From: Bacteroidota bacterium
GTDB taxonomy: Bacteria; Bacteroidota; Ignavibacteria; SZUA-365
Assembly: GCA_003246455.1 (NCBI GenBank)
Contig: QKAF01000063.1
Coordinates: 1-34,157, forward strand
Direction of reading: 5' to 3'
DNA: 34,157 nucleotides
The notes beneath the pieces were generated by a model, which did no database searches, was not told where the DNA came from, and worked only from the letters and a program-made list of their open reading frames with translations. The position numbers and the translations under genes are program-made. Numbering within the stretch: position 1 is the first letter of the stretch; each line of letters opens with the position of its first letter. Below, piece by piece: positions 8,775 to 17,492 of this stretch.

Positions 8775-9602
8775 TTAATTGAGTAACGCTTCGAGTTCCT
8801 TGATTGCGGCTTCTGTCTCTGCCGCATTCGGCGCCTTGCCGTGCCATTCGGTCGGATGCTCCATGAAAGAAACACCCTTGCCCTTGATCGTATTCGCAAT
8901 GATGAAATGCGGCTGACCGTTCTCCGCCTGCGCGCGTGCAACCGCTGCGTCGATGGCCGCGAGATCGTGACCGTCAATTTCCTGCACGTCCCAGTTGAAG
9001 GCGCGGAGCTTGTCGCCGAGCGGTTCGAGATTCAGAATTTCGTTCGTCGGACCGTCGATCTGACCCTTGTTGTAATCGAGAATGACGATCAGATTATCCA
9101 GCTTGTGATGCGGCGCGGAAAGCAGAGCTTCCCAGGCCTGACCTTCCTGCGTTTCCCCGTCTCCCATGACGCAATACACCTTGTACGGCTTTTTGTCGAG
9201 CTTGGCAGCCATGGCCATGCCCTGCGCCATGCTCAGTCCCTGACCGAGGGAGCCGGTACTTGCTTCCACGGGAGCGAATGACCCGTTGTGCGGATGGCCC
9301 TGCAGGTAACTTCCGACCTGCCGGAGGGTAATCAGATCTTCATGCGGAATCACGCCGCAGCGCGCCAGCACCGCGTACAGCGCGGGAACACCGTGCCCTT
9401 TCGAGAGCACGAGACGATGCCGGTCAGGATCCAGGGCGTTTTCCTTCGTCCGCTTGATGTAGCGAAGGAATACGACGGTGAGAATGTCGATGAGCGAGAG
9501 CGAACCGCCCGGGTGTCCCGAGCCGGCCGCGTGCAGCATCCGAATGATGTCGATCCGCATTTCATTCGCGGATCGCTGCAGGGCGGGAATTGTCAGATCC
9601 AT
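8775..9602 (-). CDS. Transketolase, N-terminal subunit (thiamine-diphosphate binding)
   Basis: 275 residues covering only the first transketolase domain. Visible signatures are GSGHPGGSLS (His30), SKGHGVPALYA (His70), GSLGQGLSMAQG, and the metal/diphosphate motif GDGETQEG (147-154) ending at Asn178 (LDYNKGQ). A full-length transketolase has over 600 residues; here the rest is the next gene, so the enzyme is split. The ATG at 9602 has only weak Shine-Dalgarno complementarity. AtuA-family genes lie upstream on the same strand with an 81-bp gap, so the four may be co-transcribed, although a functional link between them is not evident. Confidence 0.92.
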   Translation of the reverse strand: MDLTIPALQRSANEMRIDIIRMLHAAGSGHPGGSLSLIDILTVVFLRYIKRTKENALDPDRHRLVLSKGHGVPALYAVLARCGVIPHEDLITLRQVGSYLQGHPHNGSFAPVEASTGSLGQGLSMAQGMAMAAKLDKKPYKVYCVMGDGETQEGQAWEALLSAPHHKLDNLIVILDYNKGQIDGPTNEILNLEPLGDKLRAFNWDVQEIDGHDLAAIDAAVARAQAENGQPHFIIANTIKGKGVSFMEHPTEWHGKAPNAAETEAAIKELEALLN

Positions 9603-9683
9603 AAGGGGTTTGGTAGGATGAGCGTTGTGGATGAAACAGCGATTTGATTCCTGGATATTTCGATATGCATCGCGCCCGGAGCC

Positions 9684-10025
9684 TCAGCCCGCGAGCAGTG
9701 ATTCGTCGACGTCAATCTCCATCCGGAGAATTGCCGCACTGAGTGTCTTCCCCTGGGCGTCATTTTTCAGTGAGACGGTGCCGCCGCCGCCGAGCGTATT
9801 ATGTAGGATGAAATTCAATGCGCCAAGATTCGGCAGTTCGTACCTGTCGACAGGACCGAAGCAGATCCCCTCGAAGTGCCGCTTTACCGCATCGGCGGTA
9901 AGCTGTTGAACGAGAACAGGATAATAGCGTTCATCGCGAGCGATCACACCGACGTTCCCCGCGTCACCTTTATCGCCGGAACGTGCGTGTGCAATTTCTA
10001 TCAGTCGAATGCGTTTCACGGCCAT
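9684..10025 (-). CDS. AtuA-type small chain (AtuA C-terminal ferredoxin-like-fold domain)
   Basis: 113 residues: MAVKRIRLIEIAHARSGDKG, then GNVGVIARDERYYP and LGALNFILHNTLGGGGTVSL. This matches the compact C-terminal domain found fused to AtuA (DUF1446) proteins of acyclic-terpene utilisation and related acyl-CoA gene clusters. Here it is a separate gene whose ATG lies one base after the TGA of the large chain, with GAGGAGA just before that stop, so translation is almost certainly coupled. The biochemical activity of the family is not established; partner and function are taken from the neighbour. Confidence 0.82.
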   Translation of the reverse strand: MAVKRIRLIEIAHARSGDKGDAGNVGVIARDERYYPVLVQQLTADAVKRHFEGICFGPVDRYELPNLGALNFILHNTLGGGGTVSLKNDAQGKTLSAAILRMEIDVDESLLAG

Positions 10026-10026
10026 G

Positions 10027-11388
10027 TCAGTTCTCCTCGACGATAACGTGCGGCGTCACCGCGGTTTTGGGTATGAGCGCCGGCCAGTAAGCGATGACGT
10101 CGCTCGGCTTCGGTCTTCCGCCGGCAAATCCCGTGACCGAAGGCGGTCCGGTCAGGATGAGCGGAGCGAGTTCCTGCCCGAAGCGGACGAGGTGATCCCG
10201 GTTTTTCCCCCGCACGCCTATGCGCAGGACCAGTTCATTGATCTCCTCCGGCATGGTCGCCAGGGGGCCGAAGCAGGAGTTGTGTCCGACGAATTCGCTG
10301 CGGATCTCATCGAATTCAAGGCCGAGATCCGAGAGCCGGGTGCGCAGAATCTGATCAGCTGCCTGCGCTTTCTCCAGCGCTTCCGGCCAGGTATAGGTCA
10401 GCGTTCCGACAGCGGAATATCCGTCGTGATAGGAAGCGGAAACCTTGTAAAACGGGGTGAACGGCCGTCCCTTGACATCGTAGACTTTCACCCGATTCTC
10501 CCCTTCCTGCTTCAGCCGAATGCTTGTGAAATCCGCGATACAGTCAGGGGTGATATACTCCGTCGGATCACCGATTTCATACAGCAGCTGTTCCTTCACT
10601 GTCGCCTCCGAAACCAGGCCGCCCGTGTTTTCGTGCTTCGTGATGAAGACGGTTCCGTCCGGGTGCGCCTCGGCGATGGGGAAACCGATGTGCGCGAGGT
10701 CCGGGACAGACTTCCAGTCCGCGAGGAAATTCCCGCCGCTGCTCTGTCCGCCGCACTCGAGGATATGTCCTGCGACCGTCCCGGCAGCCAGCTTATCCCA
10801 GTCATCCGCCTCCCAGCCGAACTCATGAATCATGGGTGCGAGCGTGAGCCCGGTGTCGGTCGTGCGACCGGTAATAATGATCTGCGCGCCCTGACGCAGC
10901 GCTTCGACAATGGGAAACGCTCCGAAATAGACGTTTGCGGAGACGATGCGGTCGCGGATACCGGAGATCGCATCGTCGCTTTCCATATTGCGCAGTTCAA
11001 TGCCCGCGGCCATCAGCGCATCGATGTTATCCAGGATATCATCGCCGACGACAACCCCGACTTTGAGTCCCTTGATCCCCTGCTTTTCCGCTTCACGGAA
11101 GATGGCGTCACGGCAGGCAAGCGGATTGACGCCCCCACCGTTGGTGATGACCTTGATGTTTTTTTCGACGATATGCGGAAGCATGCGGCTTATCTGCCCG
11201 GGCAGATCGCGCGCGTACCCCAGCTCGGGGTTACGCAGTTTCTGCTTCTGCATGATGGACATGGTCACCTCCGCGAGGAAATCCATCATGATATAGTCCA
11301 CGGGCCCCCGCGTCACCTGATGATACGGCGCGTCAATGAGGTCGCCCCAGAATCCCTGGCCACTGGCGATACGAATGGTCTTGTTCAA
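10027..11388 (-). CDS. AtuA family protein (DUF1446), large chain
   Basis: 453 residues. Family-typical segments include RIASGQGFWGD near the N-terminus, ITNGGGVNPLACRDAI (about 101-116), IITGRTTDTGLTLAP and a late segment ending TGFAGGRPKPSDVIAYWPAL. The start is TTG at 11388: an in-frame stop lies six codons upstream, and AGGAAGG (11395-11401) sits at good spacing before it. AtuA is named from acyclic terpene (citronellol/geraniol) catabolism, but close relatives occur widely beside acyl-CoA carboxylase and dehydrogenase genes. None of those genes is present here, so a terpene role is not supported by context. The transketolase pair downstream is the only other member of the apparent operon. 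Confidence 0.85.
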   Translation of the reverse strand: MNKTIRIASGQGFWGDLIDAPYHQVTRGPVDYIMMDFLAEVTMSIMQKQKLRNPELGYARDLPGQISRMLPHIVEKNIKVITNGGGVNPLACRDAIFREAEKQGIKGLKVGVVVGDDILDNIDALMAAGIELRNMESDDAISGIRDRIVSANVYFGAFPIVEALRQGAQIIITGRTTDTGLTLAPMIHEFGWEADDWDKLAAGTVAGHILECGGQSSGGNFLADWKSVPDLAHIGFPIAEAHPDGTVFITKHENTGGLVSEATVKEQLLYEIGDPTEYITPDCIADFTSIRLKQEGENRVKVYDVKGRPFTPFYKVSASYHDGYSAVGTLTYTWPEALEKAQAADQILRTRLSDLGLEFDEIRSEFVGHNSCFGPLATMPEEINELVLRIGVRGKNRDHLVRFGQELAPLILTGPPSVTGFAGGRPKPSDVIAYWPALIPKTAVTPHVIVEEN

Positions 11389-11625
11389 TGAGTACCTTCC
11401 TGCCTAAGCGGAATGTTTCGGGGAGGTTAGATCTGGAACCAAATCCACAATTTAAAAGGTAACACACCGCTGTTTTTTTTCAAAGGCTTCGGCGATTTTC
11501 CCTTCCCGCGAATGCACTTTTCTGACGGGAATGACCGAAATCCTGTGCATCCCTCCACTGGAATGTGTATCTTTTGCGATATTTGGCGTCGCCATCCCGA
11601 ACCACCAATTAGAAGATGAGAGTGT
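11389..11625. promoter_or_regulatory. Divergent promoter region between AtuA and the POT transporter
   Basis: This 237-bp spacer separates two genes read outward. On the plus strand TATCTTTTG at 11568-11576, 50 bases before the transporter ATG, resembles the Bacteroidota -7 element TAnnTTTG with one extra T; TGTG lies 20 bases upstream of it. On the minus strand I see only AT-rich sequence around 11440-11465 and no clear box. An open frame on the minus strand here (11427-11669) looks accidental. Confidence 0.4.
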
Positions 11626-13038
11626 ATGACGGAAACGTTGCAGAAACCACGGTTGAAGGATTTTCCCAAGAATTACTGGGTCGTAATCCTGTTCGAATTT
11701 TTTGAACGCGGTTCCTACTACGGAATGATGAGCATCCTTTCGGTATACATGACCGATCAGCTCGGATTTTCGAAGGAAGGTGTCGGACTGATTAAAAGCA
11801 CCATCCAGCCGCTGCTCTACTTCCTCCCCATTTTTTCCGGTGCCATCGCCGACCGAATGGGGTATCGGCGCACCCTGATGGTTGCGTTCACCCTGCTTGG
11901 CGGCGGCTATTTCCTGACGAGCCAGATGACGGAATACAGTGCGGTTTTCTTCGGACTCGTCGTCATGGGTCTCGGAGCCGGAACCTTCAAGCCGATCGTT
12001 TCGGGAACGATCGCCAAGGTGACGGACGAGCGCACGAGCACACTCGGCTTCGGTATTTTCTACTGGACGATCAATCTCGGTGCGTTTCTCTTCCCTCTCA
12101 TCGTCGTTCCGATGCTCAAGTCCATCGCATGGCATTACGTCATCATCGCGTCCGCGGTCGCAACCGGCGCCATGCTGATCCCGACAATATTCCTGTTCAA
12201 GGAACCCAACGAAGCCCATCCGGTCAAGGAATCGTTCGGTGTCGCGATGAAAGGCATCCTTCAGAAGCTCTACATCGTCTTCACCGACTGGCGCTTCATC
12301 CTGTTCATCTTCATTTACTCGTGGTTCTGGATCCTGTATTTCCAGATGTTCGACAGCGTGCTCTGGTACGTGAAAGCCTTCGTCGATGCCTCTCCGCTCG
12401 ATAATCTCGTTCAGGGCACCCTGGGTATCGACTGGCATTTCGACGTTGAACATGTCACCGTGATCAACGCCGGCACAATCATTCTGCTTCAGCTGTTCAT
12501 CTCGCGCATCGTCAGCAAGACCAAGGCGCTGCCGACGATGGTGACCGGCATCGCACTCGGAACGATCGGAATGGCCATTCTGGCTGTGGACACCAATATC
12601 TGGATCTTCATGGCCGGCATCACCATCTTCTCCATCGGAGAAATGACGGCGCACCCGAAGTTCATCAGCTACCTCGGTCTTATCGCTCCGCCGGATAAGA
12701 AAGCGACCTACATGGGATTCGGTTTCCTCTACGGCGCGTTCGGTTCACTGATCGGCGGGGTGCTGGGGGCGTTCCTTTATGTGCGCTTCATCGACAATCC
12801 CATGATCGCCTTCGTCAGGCAAACCGTTGCAGAGCGCGGCGCAAATATCAGCATGCCCGCGTCCATGACCATCGAAGACGCCCTGAAAATCGGCGAGGAT
12901 CTCGGACTGACGAAGCTCGAAATTTCAACGCATGCGCTGACGAGTGAGCTCTGGCTGCTTTTCAGCGGTATCGGCGTCCTCTGTATCATCGGACTTCTGA
13001 CATATCAGAAGTTTATCGGGACACGATCGGGACACTAA
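11626..13038 (+). CDS. POT/PTR2-family (MFS) transporter, probable proton-coupled peptide transporter
   Basis: 470 residues, strongly hydrophobic, with about 12-14 membrane spans. Helix 1 carries the POT motif ExxERxxYY as EFFERGSYYG (24-33). Next come GAGTFKPIVSG, which corresponds to the family's G-x-G-x-KP signature, and FYWTINLGAFLFP, the typical F-Y-x-x-I-N-x-G helix motif. Substrates of the family are di- and tripeptides, or other small solutes in some members, driven by the proton gradient. The Phe usually found after ExxER is Gly here, so the precise substrate is open. The gene stands alone: it diverges from AtuA and is closed by a strong terminator. A general MFS permease remains the alternative. 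Confidence 0.85.
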   Translation: MTETLQKPRLKDFPKNYWVVILFEFFERGSYYGMMSILSVYMTDQLGFSKEGVGLIKSTIQPLLYFLPIFSGAIADRMGYRRTLMVAFTLLGGGYFLTSQMTEYSAVFFGLVVMGLGAGTFKPIVSGTIAKVTDERTSTLGFGIFYWTINLGAFLFPLIVVPMLKSIAWHYVIIASAVATGAMLIPTIFLFKEPNEAHPVKESFGVAMKGILQKLYIVFTDWRFILFIFIYSWFWILYFQMFDSVLWYVKAFVDASPLDNLVQGTLGIDWHFDVEHVTVINAGTIILLQLFISRIVSKTKALPTMVTGIALGTIGMAILAVDTNIWIFMAGITIFSIGEMTAHPKFISYLGLIAPPDKKATYMGFGFLYGAFGSLIGGVLGAFLYVRFIDNPMIAFVRQTVAERGANISMPASMTIEDALKIGEDLGLTKLEISTHALTSELWLLFSGIGVLCIIGLLTYQKFIGTRSGH

Positions 13039-13065
13039 TTCCATTCGAGTAATCCCCAAAACATT

Positions 13066-13098
13066 GCAGGGGCGCAGCATGCTGCGCCCCTGCTTTTT
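13066..13098 (+). terminator. Strong rho-independent terminator of the POT transporter gene
   Basis: A perfect 13-bp inverted repeat (GCAGGGGCGCAGC / GCTGCGCCCCTGC), whose arms are separated only by AT, is followed by TTTTTA. It begins 27 bases after the transporter stop. The convergent minus-strand gene ends at 13198. Further weak hairpins lie around 13135-13147 (GGCGTcaaACGCC) but lack a T-tract on the minus side. Confidence 0.88.
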
Positions 13099-13197
13099 AT
13101 TGGCGTGATACAAACCCCAACATTTCTCTCGGCGTCAAACGCCGCCTTGTCATTTTTCCCCAGCGCCATCATGCGTGGCGCCGCTGGCTCCTGCGGA

Positions 13198-15888
13198 CTA
13201 ATCCACCACGACCATCTTTTTCACTTCACGCTGCGCTCCGGATCGGAGCTCATAGAAATAGGCACCGGGTTTCATTCCCGCAGCGCTGACAGCGACCTGG
13301 TGATTCCCGGCCTCGCGATATTCGTTCACCACGGTACGAAGAAGTTTTCCTCGGATGTCGTAGATACGGACTGAGACCTGTCCGGCCGCTTCAAGGGTAA
13401 AGGGAACGACCGCGCTTCCCGCAGCCGTACCCGCGTCCGCCGCGACAGGATTCGGGTAGTTCTGTCCGAGCGCAAACATGAGCGGCTTGCTTCGGGCGGC
13501 ATCCTCGACCGAGGTGACAATGGCAGACGACATCCACATACCTCGGCCGTGGGTCCCTGCGTAAAGAACGTCGTCCTCGGTGATTTTCAAATCGTCGATA
13601 ACCACATTCGGAAGCCCCTCATCGTACGGGACCCAATTCCCACCCCCGTCGGTGCTGAGGTAGACACCGATGTCGGTTCCGGCAAACACAACCTCCGGAT
13701 CCTTCTCCCAGATTGCGATGGCGCCCACCGGAATGTCCGGCAGCGATGTCTCGGGCGTCGCCCCCTTCATGAAGGTCCAGCTCGAGCCGCCGTCCGTCGT
13801 TTTATACACGCCGCTTGTCGGACTGAAGCCCGCGGTTCCGACATACGCGATATCCCCGTTCGTCGGGTGCACCGCCACTTCCCCCAGGAAGAGATTCGGA
13901 ATTCCGGCATCGATGCGCGTCCATGTGACGCTGGCGGGATCGGCCATGGCGTTGGTCGTGCGGAATGCGAGCGAGGAATATCCCGTCACCCCGTAGAGAA
14001 CGTTCGGATTCGTTTTACAGAGCGCCAGGTGCTGGAACTGGGAGAGCGAACTGCCCGAGCCGGTCAGATCGTCGGAGATGGCCGTCCAGCTGCCGGCACC
14101 ATCGCTGGTTCGATACACTTTATTGCCGCCGATAAACAGCGTCTTGGCATCTGTCGGATGCATGATAAACGGCGTCACGAAGCTGAACATGTAGTTCTGG
14201 TTCGCGTCCTGAAGCACGAGCCCGGACTGCGCGGCCTTGAATGTACTGCCGCCATTCGTGGTTTTCCCGATCCGCCCGTATTGGTAGGCGACGTAGAACA
14301 CTTCCGGATCATCATAGTCGAAGGCGACCCAGCCGCCGTCCCCTCCCCAGTTGATCAGCTGCCGCCATTCGACGGTCGACGCGTCGCCGATATTGTTTCG
14401 CCTGTCCTGCGTCCCGCCCATGACCCGTGTCGGTGTGTTCCGATCGTAGTTGATGGAGTAGAACTGCATCGTGGCGAGTCCTACGCCGACCTCCTCCACG
14501 ACCATGGTCGACCGCCTGCAGTCGGTCGTCCGAAATACGCCGCCGTCGCTCGCGATAAGCATGATATCGGGATTCTGCGGACTGTAATCCACGTAGTGCA
14601 TATCGACCCACGCTCCTGCCAGCCCCGTCTGTGTCGTGACCTGGCGGAATGTCGTTCCCCCATCCGTACTGCGCCACGTGTTGATGCCTCCGAAGAACAC
14701 GATGTTCGAATCCGTCGGATGACAGCTGATGTAGAGGTTATAATCGCCCTGTCCCCGAAGGACTTCCCGCATGTTCGACTGTGCGGATGAGGGGAGTTTG
14801 ACCCAGCTCTCACCGTAGTTGGTCGACTTGAAGATGCCGAGAAAATCCTGCTTATCCGAAGGCGAATTCTTCGGTGCACGCTGCATCGCGCAAAACATGG
14901 TGCCGGGGACGGTCGGAGACACTTCCACGACCATGCGGCCGATGGAATCCGCGGCAGGCAGTCCCTCGGTGAACTTCGTGAAGCTGAATCGATTTCCCCG
15001 CTCATCCGAGTAATAGATGCCGTTGCTGCTGCGGCCGTTATAATATCCGAATCCGACGATGACACGATCCGGGTTCGTCTCGTCGATGTTGACGGTGCAG
15101 GCAGGTCCGTTCAGCACGGCCTTCCATTCTCCGCCACCGTCCGTACTCCGCATGAGCGCGCCGGTCCCGCTGCCGTAGGTCGTCGCCGCGAAGATCAGGT
15201 TTGGATCCGTGGGATGAACGGTGATGTAGTTCACGGCGAGGTCGAGGTCGTTGATGACTCCCTCCATGATATTGGTCCACGTCTCACCGCCGTCGGTGCT
15301 CTTGTAGATGCCGTTTCCATGCACGGCGTCCCAGTTGTTGCTTCCCTCACCGGTCCCGGCATAGATGATGTCCGGATTGACCGGATCGAAGGCAATGTGC
15401 CCGATGGACAGGGTCGGAAGGTGATCCGATTTCGCCACCCAGGTGCTGCCGCCGTCCGTTGATTTGAAGATTCCGCCCGAGGCCGATCCGGCGAACGCGA
15501 TATTCCCGTTCGTCGGGTGGAAACGCACGACGCGGATACGACCCGCGATATTATTGGGTCCGACGAAGGTCCAGTGGTTCGCCATGCCCTCTTTCCGCAT
15601 CGCAAGCATCCGCTTCTGATCCTCTTTCATCAGGGTCGCTTCGCGGAGTCCCTCCGAAATCCGCTTCGTCGAATTGAAAATGCGGGGGATGATGTACCAG
15701 TCAAGGTTCGGCTGATCGCTGCTTCGACCCTCCCGTACGTCCGCGTTTTTTTCCGCGCGGAGTTTCATTTTTTCTCCATGCTGCCGTGACTCCATCGACC
15801 GTTCACCGGGAACCGTCACGTGAAAAAAGAATGCGGCCGCCGTCATGGAGAGCAAAATGGTGGAAATGGTAGTCAGTCGTCGGTTCAT
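13198..15888 (-). CDS. T9SS-secreted BNR/sortilin-like beta-propeller protein
   Basis: 896 residues from ATG at 15888, preceded by GGAGG seven bases away. A longer reading to 15978 would put the signal sequence inside the protein and is rejected. An N-terminal hydrophobic signal (residues 4-22) is followed by a linker. From about residue 105 there are at least ten BNR/Asp-box repeats of the form STDGGSTW, for example FKSTDGGSTW, YKSTDGGETW, WRSTDGGTTF and YLSTDGGGNW, alternating with phrases such as HPTDPNLIFAAT. These build one or two VPS10/sortilin-like propellers. The last 90 residues are a T9SS sorting domain (FALGQNYPNP to EVKKMVVVD). Such proteins are cell-surface or released; ligand or glycan binding is possible, and hydrolase activity cannot be claimed. 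It diverges from the AMMECR1 gene. Confidence 0.9.
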   Translation of the reverse strand: MNRRLTTISTILLSMTAAAFFFHVTVPGERSMESRQHGEKMKLRAEKNADVREGRSSDQPNLDWYIIPRIFNSTKRISEGLREATLMKEDQKRMLAMRKEGMANHWTFVGPNNIAGRIRVVRFHPTNGNIAFAGSASGGIFKSTDGGSTWVAKSDHLPTLSIGHIAFDPVNPDIIYAGTGEGSNNWDAVHGNGIYKSTDGGETWTNIMEGVINDLDLAVNYITVHPTDPNLIFAATTYGSGTGALMRSTDGGGEWKAVLNGPACTVNIDETNPDRVIVGFGYYNGRSSNGIYYSDERGNRFSFTKFTEGLPAADSIGRMVVEVSPTVPGTMFCAMQRAPKNSPSDKQDFLGIFKSTNYGESWVKLPSSAQSNMREVLRGQGDYNLYISCHPTDSNIVFFGGINTWRSTDGGTTFRQVTTQTGLAGAWVDMHYVDYSPQNPDIMLIASDGGVFRTTDCRRSTMVVEEVGVGLATMQFYSINYDRNTPTRVMGGTQDRRNNIGDASTVEWRQLINWGGDGGWVAFDYDDPEVFYVAYQYGRIGKTTNGGSTFKAAQSGLVLQDANQNYMFSFVTPFIMHPTDAKTLFIGGNKVYRTSDGAGSWTAISDDLTGSGSSLSQFQHLALCKTNPNVLYGVTGYSSLAFRTTNAMADPASVTWTRIDAGIPNLFLGEVAVHPTNGDIAYVGTAGFSPTSGVYKTTDGGSSWTFMKGATPETSLPDIPVGAIAIWEKDPEVVFAGTDIGVYLSTDGGGNWVPYDEGLPNVVIDDLKITEDDVLYAGTHGRGMWMSSAIVTSVEDAARSKPLMFALGQNYPNPVAADAGTAAGSAVVPFTLEAAGQVSVRIYDIRGKLLRTVVNEYREAGNHQVAVSAAGMKPGAYFYELRSGAQREVKKMVVVD

Positions 15889-15895
15889 CACGAAT

Positions 15896-15900
15896 CCTCC
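15896..15900 (-). promoter_or_regulatory. Ribosome-binding site fixing the start of the BNR protein
   Basis: GGAGG on the minus strand, seven bases before the ATG at 15888, decides between this start and an upstream in-frame alternative at 15978. Confidence 0.8.
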
Positions 15901-16011
15901 ATGGTGCACTGCGTTTGCGAAAAGAATGACTCCGTGTTCGCAATTGCGTATATTCTGAGAAAAGCTGTTAGCGGTCAATCAGGCCAGGCAAATTCCGATT
16001 TCGCCTGATTT

Positions 16012-16043
16012 GAAAGATAGACCGTTCCGCTTTCCGAGACAAT
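16012..16043 (-). promoter_or_regulatory. Candidate Bacteroidota-type promoter of the BNR protein gene
   Basis: On the minus strand ATTG (16040-16043) is followed after 20 bases by TATCTTTC (16012-16019). This is close to the -33 TTTG / -7 TAnnTTTG consensus of Bacteroidota sigma-A promoters. It would give a leader of roughly 115 bases. The same arrangement with 20-base spacing is seen upstream of def. Confidence 0.45.
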
Positions 16044-16061
16044 GAAAATCGGAACGACGTC

Positions 16062-16622
16062 ATGCTCCCGCTTCCGGACCACGATACCGAAATGTCGCTG
16101 CTGCGGATCGCGCGCGATGCGATATTCGCGCTGCTCGATCACGCACCGTACGACCCTCCTGCCGTGGAGAGCCTCCCGGCGACCAGCGGGGTGTTCGTGA
16201 CCCTGTACGTATCCGGAGCACTGCGCGGGTGCATCGGCTTCATTGAGCTGTCGGGGGGATTGCTTCCGACGCTGGCGGAAGCCGCGCGCCGGGCCGCATC
16301 ATCCGACCCGCGCTTCATGCCGCTCCGCAAAGATGAACTGCCGAACTGCCGCATTGAAATCACATTGCTCGGCCCGCAGGAAGCGATTTCCCATCCTGAC
16401 GATTTCATTCTCGGGCAGCATGGTCTGGTGCTGGAGCTTCATGGACGGCGCGGGCTCCTCCTCCCGCAGGTCCCGGTGGAGCGCGGGTGGAGCAAGGAAG
16501 AGTTTCTGTCGGCGCTCTGTCAGAAAGCCCGCGTACCCGACCGGAGCTGGCTGGAGACAGAGGCCGAACTGTTTCGATTCGAGGGCCGTGTCCTCCGGGA
16601 AGAACCGCAGGCCACCGCTTGA
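16062..16622 (+). CDS. AMMECR1-domain protein (AmmeMemoRadiSam system protein A type)
   Basis: 186 residues forming a complete AMMECR1 domain. The hallmark LRGCIG is at 54-59, preceded by GVFVTLYVSG and followed by RRAASSDPRFMPLRKDEL and IEITLLGP; LLLPQVPVERGW lies near residue 135. The family is conserved in bacteria, archaea and eukaryotes, and its biochemical activity is unknown; a base-modification or redox role has been proposed. A MEMO-family gene follows 33 bases downstream on the same strand, the usual pairing. The radical-SAM third member is not in this window. The ATG at 16062 has a weak GGAA upstream; a second ATG at codon 11 is a possible alternative. Confidence 0.92.
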   Translation: MLPLPDHDTEMSLLRIARDAIFALLDHAPYDPPAVESLPATSGVFVTLYVSGALRGCIGFIELSGGLLPTLAEAARRAASSDPRFMPLRKDELPNCRIEITLLGPQEAISHPDDFILGQHGLVLELHGRRGLLLPQVPVERGWSKEEFLSALCQKARVPDRSWLETEAELFRFEGRVLREEPQATA

Positions 16623-16655
16623 AACCGATACGCTGATCACCGCGAGGAATACGAG

Positions 16656-17492
16656 ATGAAGGCAATGCTGATACGTCCGCCTGCTGTGAGCGGTCTTTTT
16701 TATCCGGCGGATCCGACGCTGTTGAGCATGACGATCGATCGCCTGCTGGAAGCAGCCCCGGAGGCGGAATCCTCGCTCCGACCGCTCGCCCTGGTCAGTC
16801 CGCATGCCGGATATGCGTTTTCGGGACCTACCGCCGCCGCCGCGTACGCCACGCTTCGGAATCGCAGTTTCCGTACCGCCGTGATCGTCTCGCCCAGTCA
16901 CAGAGAATATTTCAACGGGATCTCCGTCTATGAGGGCGATGCTTATCGCACCCCCCTCGGACTGATCAACGTCGACATCGAACTGCGCGAGAGGCTGCTC
17001 GCCTACAAGGGAATCATCACATCTTCGCAGCTCGGACACCGCGACGAGCATGCAATCGAGGTGCAGCTGCCTTTCATCCAGCGTATCAATCCTGACGCGA
17101 AAATCCTCCCTATCGTCATGGGAGATCAGCGCAGTGAATACTGTCTGCTGCTGGCACGTGCACTGGCGGAAATTCTCTCCCCGGACAACGTCCTCATCGC
17201 CAGCAGCGATCTTTCCCATTTCCATGAACAGGGCGCTGCGGAGATCCGTGACAGGATCGTTGCCGAGGATATTCGTTCACTGAGTCCGATGCGGCTGCTC
17301 GATGACCTGAGCACGCACAAGGGCGAAGCTTGCGGCGGTGGGCCGATCGCAGCCGTGATGACAGCCGCGCAGACTCTCGGTGCCGATCGTGTCACCGTGC
17401 TGCATCAGTGCACCTCCGGCGATGTCACGGGCGAGAAGCAGCGGGTCGTCGGATACCTCTCCGCGGCGTTCACTTCCAGCACGGGTTCCTGA
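16656..17492 (+). CDS. MEMO-family protein (AmmeMemoRadiSam system protein B type)
   Basis: 278 residues, the usual length for a MEMO1-like protein. RPPAVSGLFYP at the N-terminus is typical. The putative metal/redox pocket seen in human MEMO is conserved: His50 in SPHAGY, His82 in SPSHREY, His188 in SSDLSHFH and Cys226 in GEACGGGP. DEHAIEVQLPF (130-140) is another family signature. The fold is related to extradiol dioxygenases, but enzymatic activity in bacteria is unproven. GAGGA lies about ten bases before the ATG. Together with AMMECR1 upstream and the DUF2520 gene four bases downstream it forms a compact three-gene unit. Confidence 0.93.
   Translation: MKAMLIRPPAVSGLFYPADPTLLSMTIDRLLEAAPEAESSLRPLALVSPHAGYAFSGPTAAAAYATLRNRSFRTAVIVSPSHREYFNGISVYEGDAYRTPLGLINVDIELRERLLAYKGIITSSQLGHRDEHAIEVQLPFIQRINPDAKILPIVMGDQRSEYCLLLARALAEILSPDNVLIASSDLSHFHEQGAAEIRDRIVAEDIRSLSPMRLLDDLSTHKGEACGGGPIAAVMTAAQTLGADRVTVLHQCTSGDVTGEKQRVVGYLSAAFTSSTGS

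Noticed and set aside
10009-11391. 460-codon plus-strand open frame opposite the AtuA large chain
   Set aside because: It mirrors a well-recognised AtuA gene; its translation is Arg/Asp/Gly-rich without domains, typical of antisense frames in GC-rich DNA.
11452-12654. 400-codon minus-strand frame opposite the POT transporter
   Set aside because: Composition is highly charged (His/Asp/Arg-rich) with no motif, and it lies over conserved transporter helices on the other strand.
13131-13180. Terminator for the BNR gene on the minus strand
   Set aside because: The hairpins here are short or bulged and have no T-tract in the minus direction.
13549-14790. 413-codon plus-strand frame opposite the BNR protein
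   Set aside because: Antisense shadow of the Asp-box repeats, with repetitive Arg/His-rich sequence.
16062-17492. Complete AmmeMemoRadiSam system
   Set aside because: Only AMMECR1 and MEMO members are seen; no radical-SAM CxxxCxxC protein is encoded next to them.
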